This document shows, in pieces, positions 1-8,498 of a DNA stretch of 30,411 nt. Source of the DNA: a virus; IMG/VR virus record IMGVR_UViG_3300042320_002093, positions 1 to 30,411 of that record; one strand, written 5' to 3'. The position numbers and the translations under genes are program-made. How positions within the stretch are numbered: position 1 is the stretch's first letter; each line of letters opens with the position of its first letter. The notes beneath the pieces were generated by a model. It did no database searches. It was given only the letters and a program-made list of their open reading frames with translations, and was not told the origin of the DNA.

Positions 1-464
1 ATCAGGCCCAGGCCGCGAGCGGTCTGCCAGGCACTCAGGAACACCCTACTGTCGCCATCGGCGGCCTTCCCGAGGCCCACGCCCAGCGCCAGCGCCAGAC
101 GTGGCGAGGCCGCCTGCGCAGTGGCCAGCAACTGATCCACCTCCACCGGCAGGGCATTGTTGAACTCGATCCACCGAGGCGGGTGCGTGGCCCTGTAATA
201 CGCCTCTCGCTCAGCGTCCGTCAGCTCTACCAGCTCCCACTGCTGCAGCCACTGGCCATCGGCCTCCACGGGCTCGGCCTCCACCACGCGATGAGTGGCG
301 GGGCTGTGGCTGGGCCGGGGCTGCGGCACCACGCGGAACACGTCGTAATGCTCCAGCTCGCGGCTGCTCGGGCTGCTGCTGAACGACCGGGTCGGCTCAT
401 CGGCGCGGAGCTGGCCCAGAGAGTACGGCCAGCGGATTGGGTTCAGGCGGATTAGATCACTCAT
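1..464 (-). CDS. Phage tail-region protein, 3' end outside window
   Basis: An open frame starts at ATG 464 and runs off the left edge, giving at least 154 residues without a stop. Its start overlaps the stop of the upstream minus-strand gene as ATGA, which supports translational coupling and this start. The protein starts MSDLIRLNPIRWPYS. It has a Ser/Pro-rich stretch, then a Trp/Glu-rich segment (QWELVELTDAEREAYYRA) and a helical part containing PPRWIEFNNALP. I recall similar short proteins next to tail fibres in phages and prophages of freshwater Synechococcus-like hosts, but I cannot name a family. Base composition is GC-rich, as in the next gene and unlike the core of the window. A function in host adhesion or fibre assembly is inferred from position only. 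Confidence 0.6.
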   Translation of the reverse strand, partial: MSDLIRLNPIRWPYSLGQLRADEPTRSFSSSPSSRELEHYDVFRVVPQPRPSHSPATHRVVEAEPVEADGQWLQQWELVELTDAEREAYYRATHPPRWIEFNNALPVEVDQLLATAQAASPRLALALGVGLGKAADGDSRVFLSAWQTARGLGL

Positions 465-1492
465 GGCTGAATAGCGATGGCGGCCACAACGTCCGCGTTA
501 GTAGTGCCGTGGCACTCAATGCTGAGCCGAGCCACTTTGTTGGCCGGGATGCTGGCAGGCTTGGCCGAGACGAACACCCAATCCGTTGGGAAGGTCAGCG
601 TTCTGCTGTTGGCTCCGGGGATCAGCCGCAGGCCGGTGCTGCGCCCGTTCGCCAGGTTGCTGGTGGTCAGCTCCAGGCTGCCGGTGAGTGTGATCGTGGC
701 CACCTGCCCGTCGCTGGCCGCCAGGTCCAGCGCCACGCTGCTGGCGTAGGTGATCGCGCCGAAACCTGTTGCAGGCTGGAGACCCGCACTAGACGTGGAG
801 ACTACTTCGGGCCTCCCGCTTAGATCGCCATAGGCCCCAGTGAAGCCCACCCGGGCCATCGCCGCGCCGGTATTCACCAGAATCGTGCCGGTGTTGACGT
901 TCACCCTCACTACGCTGCCGACCTGCTGCACTTCGCCAGATGCCGGGATCGTCGCCACCAGGGCGCCGCCAGCGCCGACATAGAGCTGATCGCCCAGTTG
1001 ATAGCTGTTGGTATTGAACGGCCTTAGCTCGCCCAGGATCACGGCATCGCCATCGCCGTTGTTGGCAAGGGTGGTCTCCAGCACGCCGATCGCTGGCATT
1101 TTGAGCGGATCGGTCGGGTTGCAGGCCGCCACCGTGATTCGGTCGGTGTCGCCGACGCTGCCAATCGAATAGACCGCTGTGCCTGCTGTTAGCTGACCGC
1201 CGCTGGTGTTTCTGACGTGAACGTAAAGGTTCCCGGCGATGCTGCCGTGGATGTGGGGGATGACGACCGGCGCCGTGCCGGTGATCGTCAGGCCGGTGAA
1301 GGAGGGGGAATCGTCGGCGCCCAACTGATCGATTCGTGTCTTATCCGCTGCGCTTTGCAGGCCCGCCAGAGTGGTAGTGGCCTCAGGCAGCGTCGCGTCG
1401 TCTCCGGTGCTGCTGCGCACCTCTCTCGTTTCCGCGTCATAGCTCAGATTAGTTGGTTCTCCGGCTCCGCCTGGAGTAAGGAAAATTGCCAT
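461..1492 (-). CDS. Tail fibre or adhesin-like structural protein
   Basis: This gene encodes 343 residues. The start at 1492 is chosen because ATG overlaps the stop of the upstream gene (TGATG) and gives the phage-typical N-terminus MAIFLTPGGAGEPTN. A further in-frame ATG at 1567 would force a 75-base overlap. The N-terminal 60 residues resemble fibre collar segments (TLPEATTTLAGLQSAADK). A Gly/Val/Thr-rich beta region follows, with LTAGTAVY, AIGVLE and YQLGDQLYVGAGG, a pattern seen in phage beta-structured surface proteins. The last third (SLELTTSNLANGRSTGLRL, then a WVFVSAKP segment) looks like a compact receptor-binding beta domain. There are no catalytic motifs. It forms a coupled minus-strand operon with its neighbours. 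The assignment as an adhesion protein is inference from composition and position. Confidence 0.6.
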   Translation of the reverse strand: MAIFLTPGGAGEPTNLSYDAETREVRSSTGDDATLPEATTTLAGLQSAADKTRIDQLGADDSPSFTGLTITGTAPVVIPHIHGSIAGNLYVHVRNTSGGQLTAGTAVYSIGSVGDTDRITVAACNPTDPLKMPAIGVLETTLANNGDGDAVILGELRPFNTNSYQLGDQLYVGAGGALVATIPASGEVQQVGSVVRVNVNTGTILVNTGAAMARVGFTGAYGDLSGRPEVVSTSSAGLQPATGFGAITYASSVALDLAASDGQVATITLTGSLELTTSNLANGRSTGLRLIPGANSRTLTFPTDWVFVSAKPASIPANKVARLSIECHGTTNADVVAAIAIQP

Positions 1493-2484
1493 CAGACGTA
1501 CTCCGTAACTTGAGCAGCGCCATTGGCACTGGCCCAGATGCCGTAGATGGCATTCGGAACAATGCACTGCTGATCGAGCAGCAGAAATGCCCCTGGCGGA
1601 ACCTCAATAAAGCAGTTTGCGGTTGTTGCCGGATTGGTAAAGCTCAAATACAGCTTGCTGGTGCTGATATTGCTGATTGAGAAACCTTTGCGACTGGCGT
1701 TTGCTGCAAGGATCGTTACGCTGCTGGCACTGCTGGCCACACTGGTTGTGGTGGGAGTGCGAACAGGTACGGCGGTCTCGATTGGACCTTCTGTCTCTTC
1801 GACCGAAACCTTGAGATTCCCGCCTGCCGTGCAGTGAATATCGGTAAAATCACCATTCGGCTTCATTGCGGCCAAGACCGCCTTCACCAGTTCCGCATCT
1901 TTCTCCGCGCTGATTACATCGCCGATCCGATGACTAGAGGACTTGGTATATCCCTGTCGATAGAGTGTCTGTACTCTCGTGAAAGTAGAGGCGACAGCAC
2001 CGTTGACAAACCGAACGCGGAAATAACGCCCACTAGGGGGCATGGAAAAGCTTTCCAGTCCTTCAGCCACCTTGTAGGAGTAAGACTCCATGGCCTGCCA
2101 GTTCGTCCCGTCTAACGACGCTTCAAACACAAGCCCGCCAGTGGCGGAATTCCGGTCCGAGAATACACACACCGTTACCGTGCCATATTCAAGGATTTCG
2201 TCTCCGGCTCCGCTGGCGTTCCAGTTCTCGTTGGGTGAGAGACCGCCCGACGTCTTACTGTTGTTAACACTTACGAAATATGGGAGTTGGACAGGAACTG
2301 GGTTATCTTGCTCGTTACTTATTTCTATCGCTGAACCGATTTCTATGCTAACCCCGTCTCCCGTCAACGGGTCGACCACATTTCCTTCGCTGTCAGCGAG
2401 CTGAATGACTTGGAACGTCCTCCCGCCAGCAATATTCAGCGCTTCGTCGTTAATCTGGCCTGGATTATTATAATTAGGGACCAT
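1492..2484 (-). CDS. Virion surface/tail protein with beta-sandwich C-terminus
   Basis: This gene encodes 330 residues and ends in the ATGA-type overlap with the next gene. Residues 100-180 contain a segment of the form FEASLDGTNWQAMESYSY followed by GRYFRVRF, typical of carbohydrate-binding-like beta-sandwich modules in phage tail proteins. The C-terminal 90 residues (ASRKGFSISNISTSKLYLSF, then FIEVPPGAFLLL) match a common phage pattern of a small beta domain ending in a proline-glycine strand. There is no signal peptide or membrane segment. I cannot assign a named family. As part of the coupled minus-strand cluster it is probably a host-recognition or baseplate-associated protein. Confidence 0.6.
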   Translation of the reverse strand: MVPNYNNPGQINDEALNIAGGRTFQVIQLADSEGNVVDPLTGDGVSIEIGSAIEISNEQDNPVPVQLPYFVSVNNSKTSGGLSPNENWNASGAGDEILEYGTVTVCVFSDRNSATGGLVFEASLDGTNWQAMESYSYKVAEGLESFSMPPSGRYFRVRFVNGAVASTFTRVQTLYRQGYTKSSSHRIGDVISAEKDAELVKAVLAAMKPNGDFTDIHCTAGGNLKVSVEETEGPIETAVPVRTPTTTSVASSASSVTILAANASRKGFSISNISTSKLYLSFTNPATTANCFIEVPPGAFLLLDQQCIVPNAIYGIWASANGAAQVTEYV

Positions 2485-2509
2485 TAACTCGTAATTTCGT
2501 AAATACTAC

Positions 2510-2848
2510 TTAGCTTTCACCGCACCCGGGAATATCTTTTAAATTCTGGCGTTCAAGCAGATTAGTTGCCAGATCAGTAGGGAGTAAATACTCGCCTTCT
2601 TCCGTCCATTTCTGCCATCCCCATACATCTTCGTTGCATGTGCCGTGCGGGATTTGTTGTGCTGAGTCAGCCTCATTAGCACGCAGATTCCTTAAGGGGC
2701 CGGGATTTACTCTGTTCCGATTGCGTAGATATTCCGCCTGACTCAGCATCTGCCTTGTCAGACTCGAGGCTTGCGTCTCCCTCGAGCGATAATCAGAGTT
2801 TTGACGTACCTCAACCCACCTCAGGTACGGATTTATTTCAACCGCCAT
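2510..2848 (-). CDS. Small virion-cluster protein, unknown
   Basis: This gene encodes 112 residues starting MAVEINPYLRWVEVRQ. It is hydrophilic, Asn/Arg/Gln-rich in the middle and ends in LKDIPGCGES. No family is recognised. It is the first gene of the minus-strand adhesion cluster, and the next gene starts 25 bases after its stop. Its start is 29 bases downstream of a GTTGAAAGC element read on the minus strand (2878-2886), the same arrangement seen before other structural genes here, which supports the start. No convincing Shine-Dalgarno is visible. It diverges from the plus-strand block that starts at 2941. Confidence 0.55.
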   Translation of the reverse strand: MAVEINPYLRWVEVRQNSDYRSRETQASSLTRQMLSQAEYLRNRNRVNPGPLRNLRANEADSAQQIPHGTCNEDVWGWQKWTEEGEYLLPTDLATNLLERQNLKDIPGCGES

Positions 2849-2877
2849 TTGACAACGACAAGCTTACCCTACGCAAA

Positions 2878-2886
2878 GCTTTCAAC
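2878..2886 (-). promoter_or_regulatory. GTTGAAAGC element upstream of the 2848 gene
   Basis: Exact 9-mer GTTGAAAGC on the minus strand, 29 bases before the ATG at 2848. It is one of seven exact copies in the window that precede start codons in matching orientation. A promoter or leader role is inferred. Confidence 0.5.
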
Positions 2887-2940
2887 TTTTTACAGTTGGC
2901 GAAAAAACCGTTTAAAGACTTTTAGCCCGCACTTGTAAAA

Positions 2941-3315
2941 ATGGCTTTGAGTTCTAAGACAATTAGAGAGATCGAGACGTCGGTTAATGACGGTCTTGAC
3001 GAATTTGACTTCGGTCCTGCTGAAATCATCTCGGTGGAAATCGCGCCGGGTAAATTCCTGTCCCTGCACGAGCCGTCCGCCGAAGACTTGATTGAAATTA
3101 CTTCCATCTCGAATGATGAGAAACTTGATGAGATCCAGGCGACGCTGAAAACGATTTGCATCTTGCATAGTCCGGAGAACGGGGGTAGAAAGCTCACCCT
3201 TAAGGATGCGAAACGTCTTCGCGCAAAACAAATCCGTCTCCTGGGCGAGGCGATTAACCAGCTTCTGGGGACGGATGACAAAGATATGAAAAGTGACGGT
3301 ACAGGAGAGTTATGA
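2941..3315 (+). CDS. Putative tail assembly chaperone, Mu gp41-like
   Basis: This gene encodes 124 residues. The pattern of an N-terminal beta segment (ISVEIAPGKFLSLHEPSAED) followed by helices resembles the small tail assembly chaperones of Mu-like phages (gp41 type), where the phrase L-x-E-P-x-x-x-D-L is common. It is encoded immediately before another small gene that it overlaps in a different frame, as expected for the G/GT-type pair that helps tape-measure and tube assembly. The match is by pattern memory and remains tentative. The start ATG 2941 has an A-rich leader (TTGTAAAAATGG) and no clear Shine-Dalgarno. It is the first gene of the plus-strand structural block. Confidence 0.45.
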   Translation: MALSSKTIREIETSVNDGLDEFDFGPAEIISVEIAPGKFLSLHEPSAEDLIEITSISNDEKLDEIQATLKTICILHSPENGGRKLTLKDAKRLRAKQIRLLGEAINQLLGTDDKDMKSDGTGEL

Positions 3316-3745
3316 TTATACCGTTACTTGTTTAGACGAGGTGGGTAACGGGATAGTGTTTCGCGATGCGACAGGCGCGGACATCGAATTCTTTGACTAT
3401 TTGTTATCGGATGACGGCAAAACTTTAAGCGCGGATTCCCTGGTCAAAGTGCTCAACCTTCTCAAGGTGTCAGAGTCTCCGACACGTATATCGCAACTTA
3501 CCCCCCGCGCTATCCGCGCCTTGTACAAGGCGATATCAAATACCATTCTAGTTAACTACTTGGACAAAGAGTCCTGGCTCAGGCAATGCTATTCCATTCA
3601 AAACGGCTCGTTTCAAAATGTATCGGAAATGGAGAAAATCCCCCTGTCCAAGTTTGCCGCCATGTGCCTTATCCATAAAGAGGCGATGGATCAAATGAAT
3701 AATCCACAAGGAAATGCAGAAGAACCCGTCAGTCCACAAGTTTAG
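3293..3745 (+). CDS. Tail-region protein; possible frameshift extension of the preceding gene
   Basis: This frame encodes up to 150 residues from a GTG at 3293 and overlaps the preceding gene by 23 bases. The frame is closed upstream by a TGA at 3287-3289, so it can only be entered at this GTG or by frameshift between about 3290 and 3315. The frame change is +1, or equivalently -2; -2 is the shift reported for the Mu tail chaperone pair. No ATG and no well-placed Shine-Dalgarno serve this frame. An AGGAG at 3303-3307 precedes an out-of-frame ATG (3313) that stops after seven codons. The protein is mostly helical (SADSLVKVLNLLKVSES, SKFAAMCLIHKEAMDQ). The family is unknown. Confidence 0.5.
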   Translation: MTVQESYDYTVTCLDEVGNGIVFRDATGADIEFFDYLLSDDGKTLSADSLVKVLNLLKVSESPTRISQLTPRAIRALYKAISNTILVNYLDKESWLRQCYSIQNGSFQNVSEMEKIPLSKFAAMCLIHKEAMDQMNNPQGNAEEPVSPQV

Positions 3746-4004
3746 CGCAGATGCTACGCCCGAAGAATTCTTGCACATGGCGTTAATATTATACGCGGTG
3801 TGTTTGAAGGCTGATATTACTGAACTTAACCGGTTTGTGGTATCCACTTCTAAGGTGATTGATTCAGAAGATTTTAATAAACTTGTACGCAGAGTGAGCA
3901 AGATGTTAGGCAAGAAACAGATCTTGAATGGTGAAGTTTTTTGTTCGGACTGGCTTGTAAACTCGTTATACGAATTATATCAGGGCATGGGAGTTGCAAA
4001 TTAA
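3714..4004 (+). CDS. Small tail-region protein, unknown
   Basis: This gene encodes 96 residues and starts at ATG 3714 inside the end of the previous gene, preceded by AAGG. It is helical and amphipathic (EEFLHMALILYAVCLKAD, FNKLVRRVSKMLGKKQ), with no cysteine-rich or membrane motif that would identify it. Position between the putative chaperone pair and the sheath suggests a tail-assembly role. That is inference from synteny only. Confidence 0.5.
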   Translation: MQKNPSVHKFSADATPEEFLHMALILYAVCLKADITELNRFVVSTSKVIDSEDFNKLVRRVSKMLGKKQILNGEVFCSDWLVNSLYELYQGMGVAN

Positions 4005-4013
4005 GTGCAGGTA

Positions 4014-4022
4014 GTTGAAAGC
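4014..4022 (+). promoter_or_regulatory. GTTGAAAGC element upstream of the tail sheath gene
   Basis: Exact GTTGAAAGC followed by TTAGTGATAAG. It ends 35 bases before TTG 4058, or 29 before TTG 4052. It lies between the stop of the previous gene and the sheath gene and is probably a transcription or leader signal (inferred). Confidence 0.5.
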
Positions 4023-4057
4023 TTAGTGATAAGTCTGTCAAAACGGAGAATTTGACC

Positions 4058-6880
4058 TTGGCAACTTCGATTACAGTCAATGCGGCTAACCTTAACCGGC
4101 CAGGGGTTTTTATCGCCCAGTCGGTGACCGGAGGTCTTCCGCAACCCATTGCGACCCATGCGGTCGGTTATTTGTTCGGTACGACCCCGGCCGAAGAGTA
4201 TTACGGCGACAATGCAGAGGGAATCTACTCGTCCTTCCTGCCTTACACCCCGACTCAAGTCGCGTCGGCACAGGACTTTTTGAATCAGATTGGTGGATCG
4301 GCTCCTACCGGCAGTCGCGGCGCACTCACTACCTACGACTCGGTCAAAGCGTACTTCGACAACGTAGGTGTTAATGGAATTCTTTACTTTACACGAGTAA
4401 CCCCGACGCCCGAGACGGTTATCGACCTGCAACCGAGTAGCGCTGGTGCGGGGTATAACGCCTTCGCGTTGAAGGTGAATGGCCGTTATTTCGGTACGCC
4501 TATTGGTGTTCCGGACGACGATGGTGATGAAATCAAAGTCATTACCACGACCGGTATTGACAAACTGGATAATGCTCGCGATCTGTACGAGTATTTGTCT
4601 AGTGGTAACTCGGACAGCTTCTCCGACTTCTATCGGGTCGAGCAGACTGCGGACGAAGCGCTGTTGGGCAGATTCCGCATTTTCGCCCGGGACAACTCAA
4701 TGTTGCCGGAAATCGATGATTTCTTTGCCTATAACATCAGTGATACGCAATATGCGACTAAGCTTTCTCTGAATACCGCAGATATTATTAAAATTTACAC
4801 CTCGGTGAAAGAGGTTAATTTCCGTTGTAACAGCCGCGACATCGCCACTGGCGAACCTGTTCTTTATGTGGACGGGTCGGCCCTGAGCTTGTTTGTTGCC
4901 GCCGCGAATAGCGACACCCCCGGCACTTATGATATGACCGATGCGGATGACAAGTCCTCCGCGCTTAAGGATTTCCTGGCCGATCAGGGTATTTATGCCA
5001 GTGTACCTAACGGCAAAATCGTTGCCATTAGCAAGGACTTTACGTCCGGTGTAGGGTCAGGTAATAAATGGCCCGATGCCGATGCCGCGTACTGGACTTA
5101 CTCCACCTCAACCAGTAAGTTCACTAAGCTTGTGTCCGGCCTGAATGCTGTTGTTCCGACAGGCGCGATCAGTGCCGGTGTGCGAAGCGGTTATATGCCC
5201 GACTCGGTGCAAGTATTTTATATCCGCGTGGCGGGTGAGAATCGCGCACTGATTGTGAACGGTGCGGATCCGGATGAACTTGCAGAAAATCTCCGCGACG
5301 AGATTATCTCTATTCTGCAGGAGAAAGACCTTGACCAGTATTATAATGTCGAAGCGGTTTCTACCGGCTCTGAGTACTCGACAGGTGTCTACGCACCGAA
5401 CAACGGATATCGAGTAATTAATAATCTCGTCTCGAGTCACGGCTCGCCCTTTATCCGTCCGGATATCAATGATATCGAACTGACGGGGACTGTTGCCGTT
5501 GCCGGTGGCAATGTCACTGGTGTCGGAACTTTGTTCACGCAAGAACTCGGTGTGGGGAGTGTGTTTGTGGCTGGTGGAACTCGGTTCACCGTAACCACGC
5601 TTACTAGCAACACCGCAATGGTGGTGACTCCGGCCACCATAACCGTGACCGCCGGTACCAAAGCCTTTGTTGATAAATCGTTTGCCAACGGCTTCTTCTC
5701 GCACGACTACATTCTTAAGGTAAAAATTACCTCCAAAAATGGGATTGTAAGTCCGGTACTTTCGGGAACTAATCGCCAAGGGCTTATTGACGAGAATGTG
5801 GTCAAGCTGACGTCTATTGATGAGAATGTAGGCTACGCGTCTTACAAAATGTCCGCCCAAGCCAAAGCTCAAGACTTTGTATATGCCATTGAAAAAGGTA
5901 TGGGCGATGAGTACTACGCTCCCGGGTTCTTGTTTGCCCCTGAGGCATATAGAGAGCTTGCGTATGGGGCAGGCTCGGACCTCGCATCCAAGAGCGATGC
6001 GGCTGGCGAACGCCTGAAGGTCACACAGACGCTTGTGGCGGCTGCCGAAGGGCGTTTTGGTACCACCGAAGGTATTACGAACACCCAGCACATGGCGTTG
6101 ATCGATTGCGGTGGGGACATTGAAAACGTGTCCGAAGCGCAAGATGAACTCAGCCTTATTAAGCGTGTCGTGGGCGTTCCCTTCGGGCATGCCGCTTACT
6201 TTGCACCGTACCTTCGTAATACGGACGATCGCTTCGTGCCCGCAAGCGGTTACGTGGCCGGTATCGCCTCCAGCCGTTACATCAACGAGGGATTCCAGCA
6301 GCCCCCTGCCGGTTCTCGTTACCCGCTGCGCGGCGTAAACGATGTCAAATTCAAAATCAGTGCTCAGCAGCAAGAAGTTACTTACGCCTTGGGTCTTAAT
6401 CCAATCCGTTCGCTTCCTAACCGTGGAATTGTGGTCTGGGGTTCTCGAACTCTGTCCAGTTCTCCGCTGTTCCGCTTCGTCAATACCCGCGTAATCCTCA
6501 ACGCGTTGATTGATGTTATGAATCGCAGCTTTGATGACATTCTCTTCGAAAGTATTGACTCTGCCGGTACGGTGTACAGCAAAGTAAGTTCGATTGCGAC
6601 ACAAGTCCTAAACCAGTTCTATAACCAAGGTGCGCTGTTTGGCTCTGTACCCGAGCAAGCTTATCTCGTGGTTTGTGGCGATTCTAATAACTCTCCCGAA
6701 CTTCTCGAGCAGGGTACTGTTCGAATGGATGCTTATGTCGCGACAAGCCCGACCCTTGAACGGCTTGCTATTACGATTGTTCGCACGCCGCTTGGTCAGG
6801 TATCTCTCCTGAGCGATTCGTTCAGCCGGAACGGTGAAAGGTTCGACGCCTTCTTACGGGCGACCAACCTAGGCGTGTAA
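4058..6880 (+). CDS. Tail sheath protein, long form
   Basis: About 940 residues, longer than the roughly 400-700 usual for contractile sheath proteins. The N-terminus (MATSITVNAANLNRPGVFI) is the typical sheath start, with the PGV/Y-type handshake strand. The C-terminal third carries the conserved sheath fold, including GIASSRYINEGFQQPPAG, an RGVNDVKF segment, a WGSRTLSS segment and a closing strand with FSRNGERFDAFLR. A GGAGA at 4045-4049 is 8-9 bases before TTG 4058 but only about 3 before the alternative TTG 4052, so 4058 is preferred. Residues about 473-540 form an inserted Gly/Val/Thr-rich beta module that recurs in the decoration protein. The sheath contracts around the tail tube to drive DNA delivery. 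No tube gene is visible next to it. Confidence 0.88.
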   Translation: MATSITVNAANLNRPGVFIAQSVTGGLPQPIATHAVGYLFGTTPAEEYYGDNAEGIYSSFLPYTPTQVASAQDFLNQIGGSAPTGSRGALTTYDSVKAYFDNVGVNGILYFTRVTPTPETVIDLQPSSAGAGYNAFALKVNGRYFGTPIGVPDDDGDEIKVITTTGIDKLDNARDLYEYLSSGNSDSFSDFYRVEQTADEALLGRFRIFARDNSMLPEIDDFFAYNISDTQYATKLSLNTADIIKIYTSVKEVNFRCNSRDIATGEPVLYVDGSALSLFVAAANSDTPGTYDMTDADDKSSALKDFLADQGIYASVPNGKIVAISKDFTSGVGSGNKWPDADAAYWTYSTSTSKFTKLVSGLNAVVPTGAISAGVRSGYMPDSVQVFYIRVAGENRALIVNGADPDELAENLRDEIISILQEKDLDQYYNVEAVSTGSEYSTGVYAPNNGYRVINNLVSSHGSPFIRPDINDIELTGTVAVAGGNVTGVGTLFTQELGVGSVFVAGGTRFTVTTLTSNTAMVVTPATITVTAGTKAFVDKSFANGFFSHDYILKVKITSKNGIVSPVLSGTNRQGLIDENVVKLTSIDENVGYASYKMSAQAKAQDFVYAIEKGMGDEYYAPGFLFAPEAYRELAYGAGSDLASKSDAAGERLKVTQTLVAAAEGRFGTTEGITNTQHMALIDCGGDIENVSEAQDELSLIKRVVGVPFGHAAYFAPYLRNTDDRFVPASGYVAGIASSRYINEGFQQPPAGSRYPLRGVNDVKFKISAQQQEVTYALGLNPIRSLPNRGIVVWGSRTLSSSPLFRFVNTRVILNALIDVMNRSFDDILFESIDSAGTVYSKVSSIATQVLNQFYNQGALFGSVPEQAYLVVCGDSNNSPELLEQGTVRMDAYVATSPTLERLAITIVRTPLGQVSLLSDSFSRNGERFDAFLRATNLGV

Positions 6881-6890
6881 AGCAAAGTAT

Positions 6891-8462
6891 ATGGCCAGAC
6901 GTTTTAAAGGTCAGTTAGGGGGTGAAGAGGTTTTAAACGCCTCTTCCCCTTTGACAGAACAACAACCCAAACGGGTTGTTTATGTCGAGCTGTTCAGGTC
7001 CGGACCGCAGATTAGTTCTACGGGCCAGAAAATGGTATTTGAGGAGGGAGATCTTGATCAGGTTGTCACTAGCTACAACCCGAACAAGCACGAAGCTCCT
7101 TTAATTATCGGACATGAGCAAGATGACGCGACCCCGGCCCTTGGCTGGGTTCGTGAAGTCTGGCGCAAAGGTAAGTCGCTTTGGGGCAAGGTCGAACTTA
7201 CCCCCAAAGCTGAAAGGCTTATTCGTGACGGCGTCTTTAAAAAGGTAAGTAGCTCGTTCTATTTGCCCGACGCTGACACCAACCCCGCTCCGGGCAGTCT
7301 ATGCCTGCGCCACCTCGGACTTGTGTCCATCCCAGCGGTAAAAGGTCTTACAGCCTTTTCCGAAACTAACCCCGAAGGCTCGATCACAATAACTCCAAGG
7401 GAGTCTTCTATTTCATTCCAGGAAACTTTTTCTACTATGGCTAAAAGAAAAACCGAAGCCCCCCAACAGCAGGTTGTTGACCACGCCGACGGGAAAGGCA
7501 TGACGATTAATGTGAACATCAATGGGATGGGGCAAGCGGATACCGCGCCCACTGAAGTTGATGACAGCGGTATTGCTACTCAGGCGAGTGGCTCGCCCGC
7601 TCCTTATGACATGGAGTATGCGGACGGTATGCTGCCCGAAACTCCTATGCCCGGTAGTGCGGATCCCAGCCTCCAACGAACAGACATGGTCGAAGGGCCT
7701 GATGGCGAGGAGATGGGCGATGAAGGTGATGGTGAAGGTGAGCCGTTGCCCGAGGATGGCGAAGGCCCGGGTGGCGAGGAAGGCGAGGGTGATATGCCAC
7801 CCGCCGAAGGCGCCGATGTCGAAGACATGTCTGGTGATGATGACGAGCAAGTTGCCTCCGAACTCGCCTCGCAATACACCGAAGAACAACTGATCATGGC
7901 GTTGTATCAGCTTGCTCAGGGCTCGCAAGAGATGGGCGAAGGGATGATGCCTGGGTACTCTGAATCTAAAGATCCAGAGGATAGTGTTGCCGAATTCTCT
8001 GAGACGAAGTCTCAGGATCCGCTCGCCGAGAAAGTCGCCCAACTGGAAGAAGAGCTTGCTGCTCAGAGGCGGCTTATGCGCCAGAAAGAGATTACAGATT
8101 TCTGTGAAAACCTTTACGAAAAAGGACAACTTACCGAGCAAGTCGTGCCGATTAACGACTTGTCCCGGTTCATGGAAACCTTGAATTCCAAGAACAACGT
8201 CAACTTTAGCGAGGCGGGCAAAGCTACTCAATTCGACTTCATGAAGTCGATGCTTGAGAAACTCCCGGCCATGGTCTCGTTCGAAGAAGTGGCGCCTGCC
8301 GCTACAGCGCCTAAAAAGCCTAAGGCACCTCGCCCCAGCGCTGATGGCTATGTGTTCGATCAGCGTAATGCCGAGATCCATGCCAAGGCAGTGGAATACT
8401 CGGAAAAGAATGGCACGGACTACATGTCCGCCATCAAATTCGTCCTCAATAACGAGGACTGA
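6891..8462 (+). CDS. Mu gpI-like prohead protease with fused scaffold region
   Basis: This gene encodes 523 residues. Residues 25-165 match the Mu protease I family: VVYVELFRSGPQ, DLDQVVTSYNPNKHEAPLII, GH (residues 84-85), GWVREVWRKGKSLWGKVELT, VSSSFYLP and LRHLGLVSIPAVKGL. In that family the protein matures the prohead as a serine-type protease. Residues about 235-330 are extremely acidic and Gly-rich, and residues 370-410 are coiled-coil-like, as expected of a capsid scaffold. An in-frame ATG at 7437 (MAKRKTEAPQQQVV) could start a separate scaffold product, as in Mu I/Z. It lies 10 bases after the sheath stop and before the decoration and capsid genes, the usual head-morphogenesis order. 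Confidence 0.82.
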   Translation: MARRFKGQLGGEEVLNASSPLTEQQPKRVVYVELFRSGPQISSTGQKMVFEEGDLDQVVTSYNPNKHEAPLIIGHEQDDATPALGWVREVWRKGKSLWGKVELTPKAERLIRDGVFKKVSSSFYLPDADTNPAPGSLCLRHLGLVSIPAVKGLTAFSETNPEGSITITPRESSISFQETFSTMAKRKTEAPQQQVVDHADGKGMTINVNINGMGQADTAPTEVDDSGIATQASGSPAPYDMEYADGMLPETPMPGSADPSLQRTDMVEGPDGEEMGDEGDGEGEPLPEDGEGPGGEEGEGDMPPAEGADVEDMSGDDDEQVASELASQYTEEQLIMALYQLAQGSQEMGEGMMPGYSESKDPEDSVAEFSETKSQDPLAEKVAQLEEELAAQRRLMRQKEITDFCENLYEKGQLTEQVVPINDLSRFMETLNSKNNVNFSEAGKATQFDFMKSMLEKLPAMVSFEEVAPAATAPKKPKAPRPSADGYVFDQRNAEIHAKAVEYSEKNGTDYMSAIKFVLNNED

Positions 8463-8480
8463 TCACGTATCGGTGTAACA

Positions 8481-8498
8481 CGGGGGCTTACGCCCCCG
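8481..8498 (+). terminator. GC-rich hairpin after the protease/scaffold gene
   Basis: Perfect 7-bp stem CGGGGGC / GCCCCCG with a TTAC loop, 18 bases after the stop codon. No U-run follows directly, but a long AT-rich palindrome does. It could attenuate transcription or protect the 3' end of the upstream message. Confidence 0.55.

Noticed and set aside
477-2404. Several plus-strand frames opposite the adhesion cluster
   Set aside because: The minus-strand genes show ATGA coupling and protein-like composition; the plus-strand frames overlap each other and have no start signals.
2890-3281. Two minus-strand frames opposite the gp41-like gene
   Set aside because: They are antisense shadows of a plus-strand gene that fits the tail operon.
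5108-6604. 498-codon minus-strand open frame opposite the tail sheath gene
   Set aside because: It is antisense to a clearly conserved sheath region, has low-quality composition (many Arg/His/Ile runs) and no start signals. It arises from the codon bias of the plus strand.
7413-8381. 322-codon minus-strand frame opposite the protease/scaffold gene
   Set aside because: It is the complement of the acidic GAG/GAT-rich scaffold. The Phe/Leu/His-rich composition is typical of an antisense shadow.
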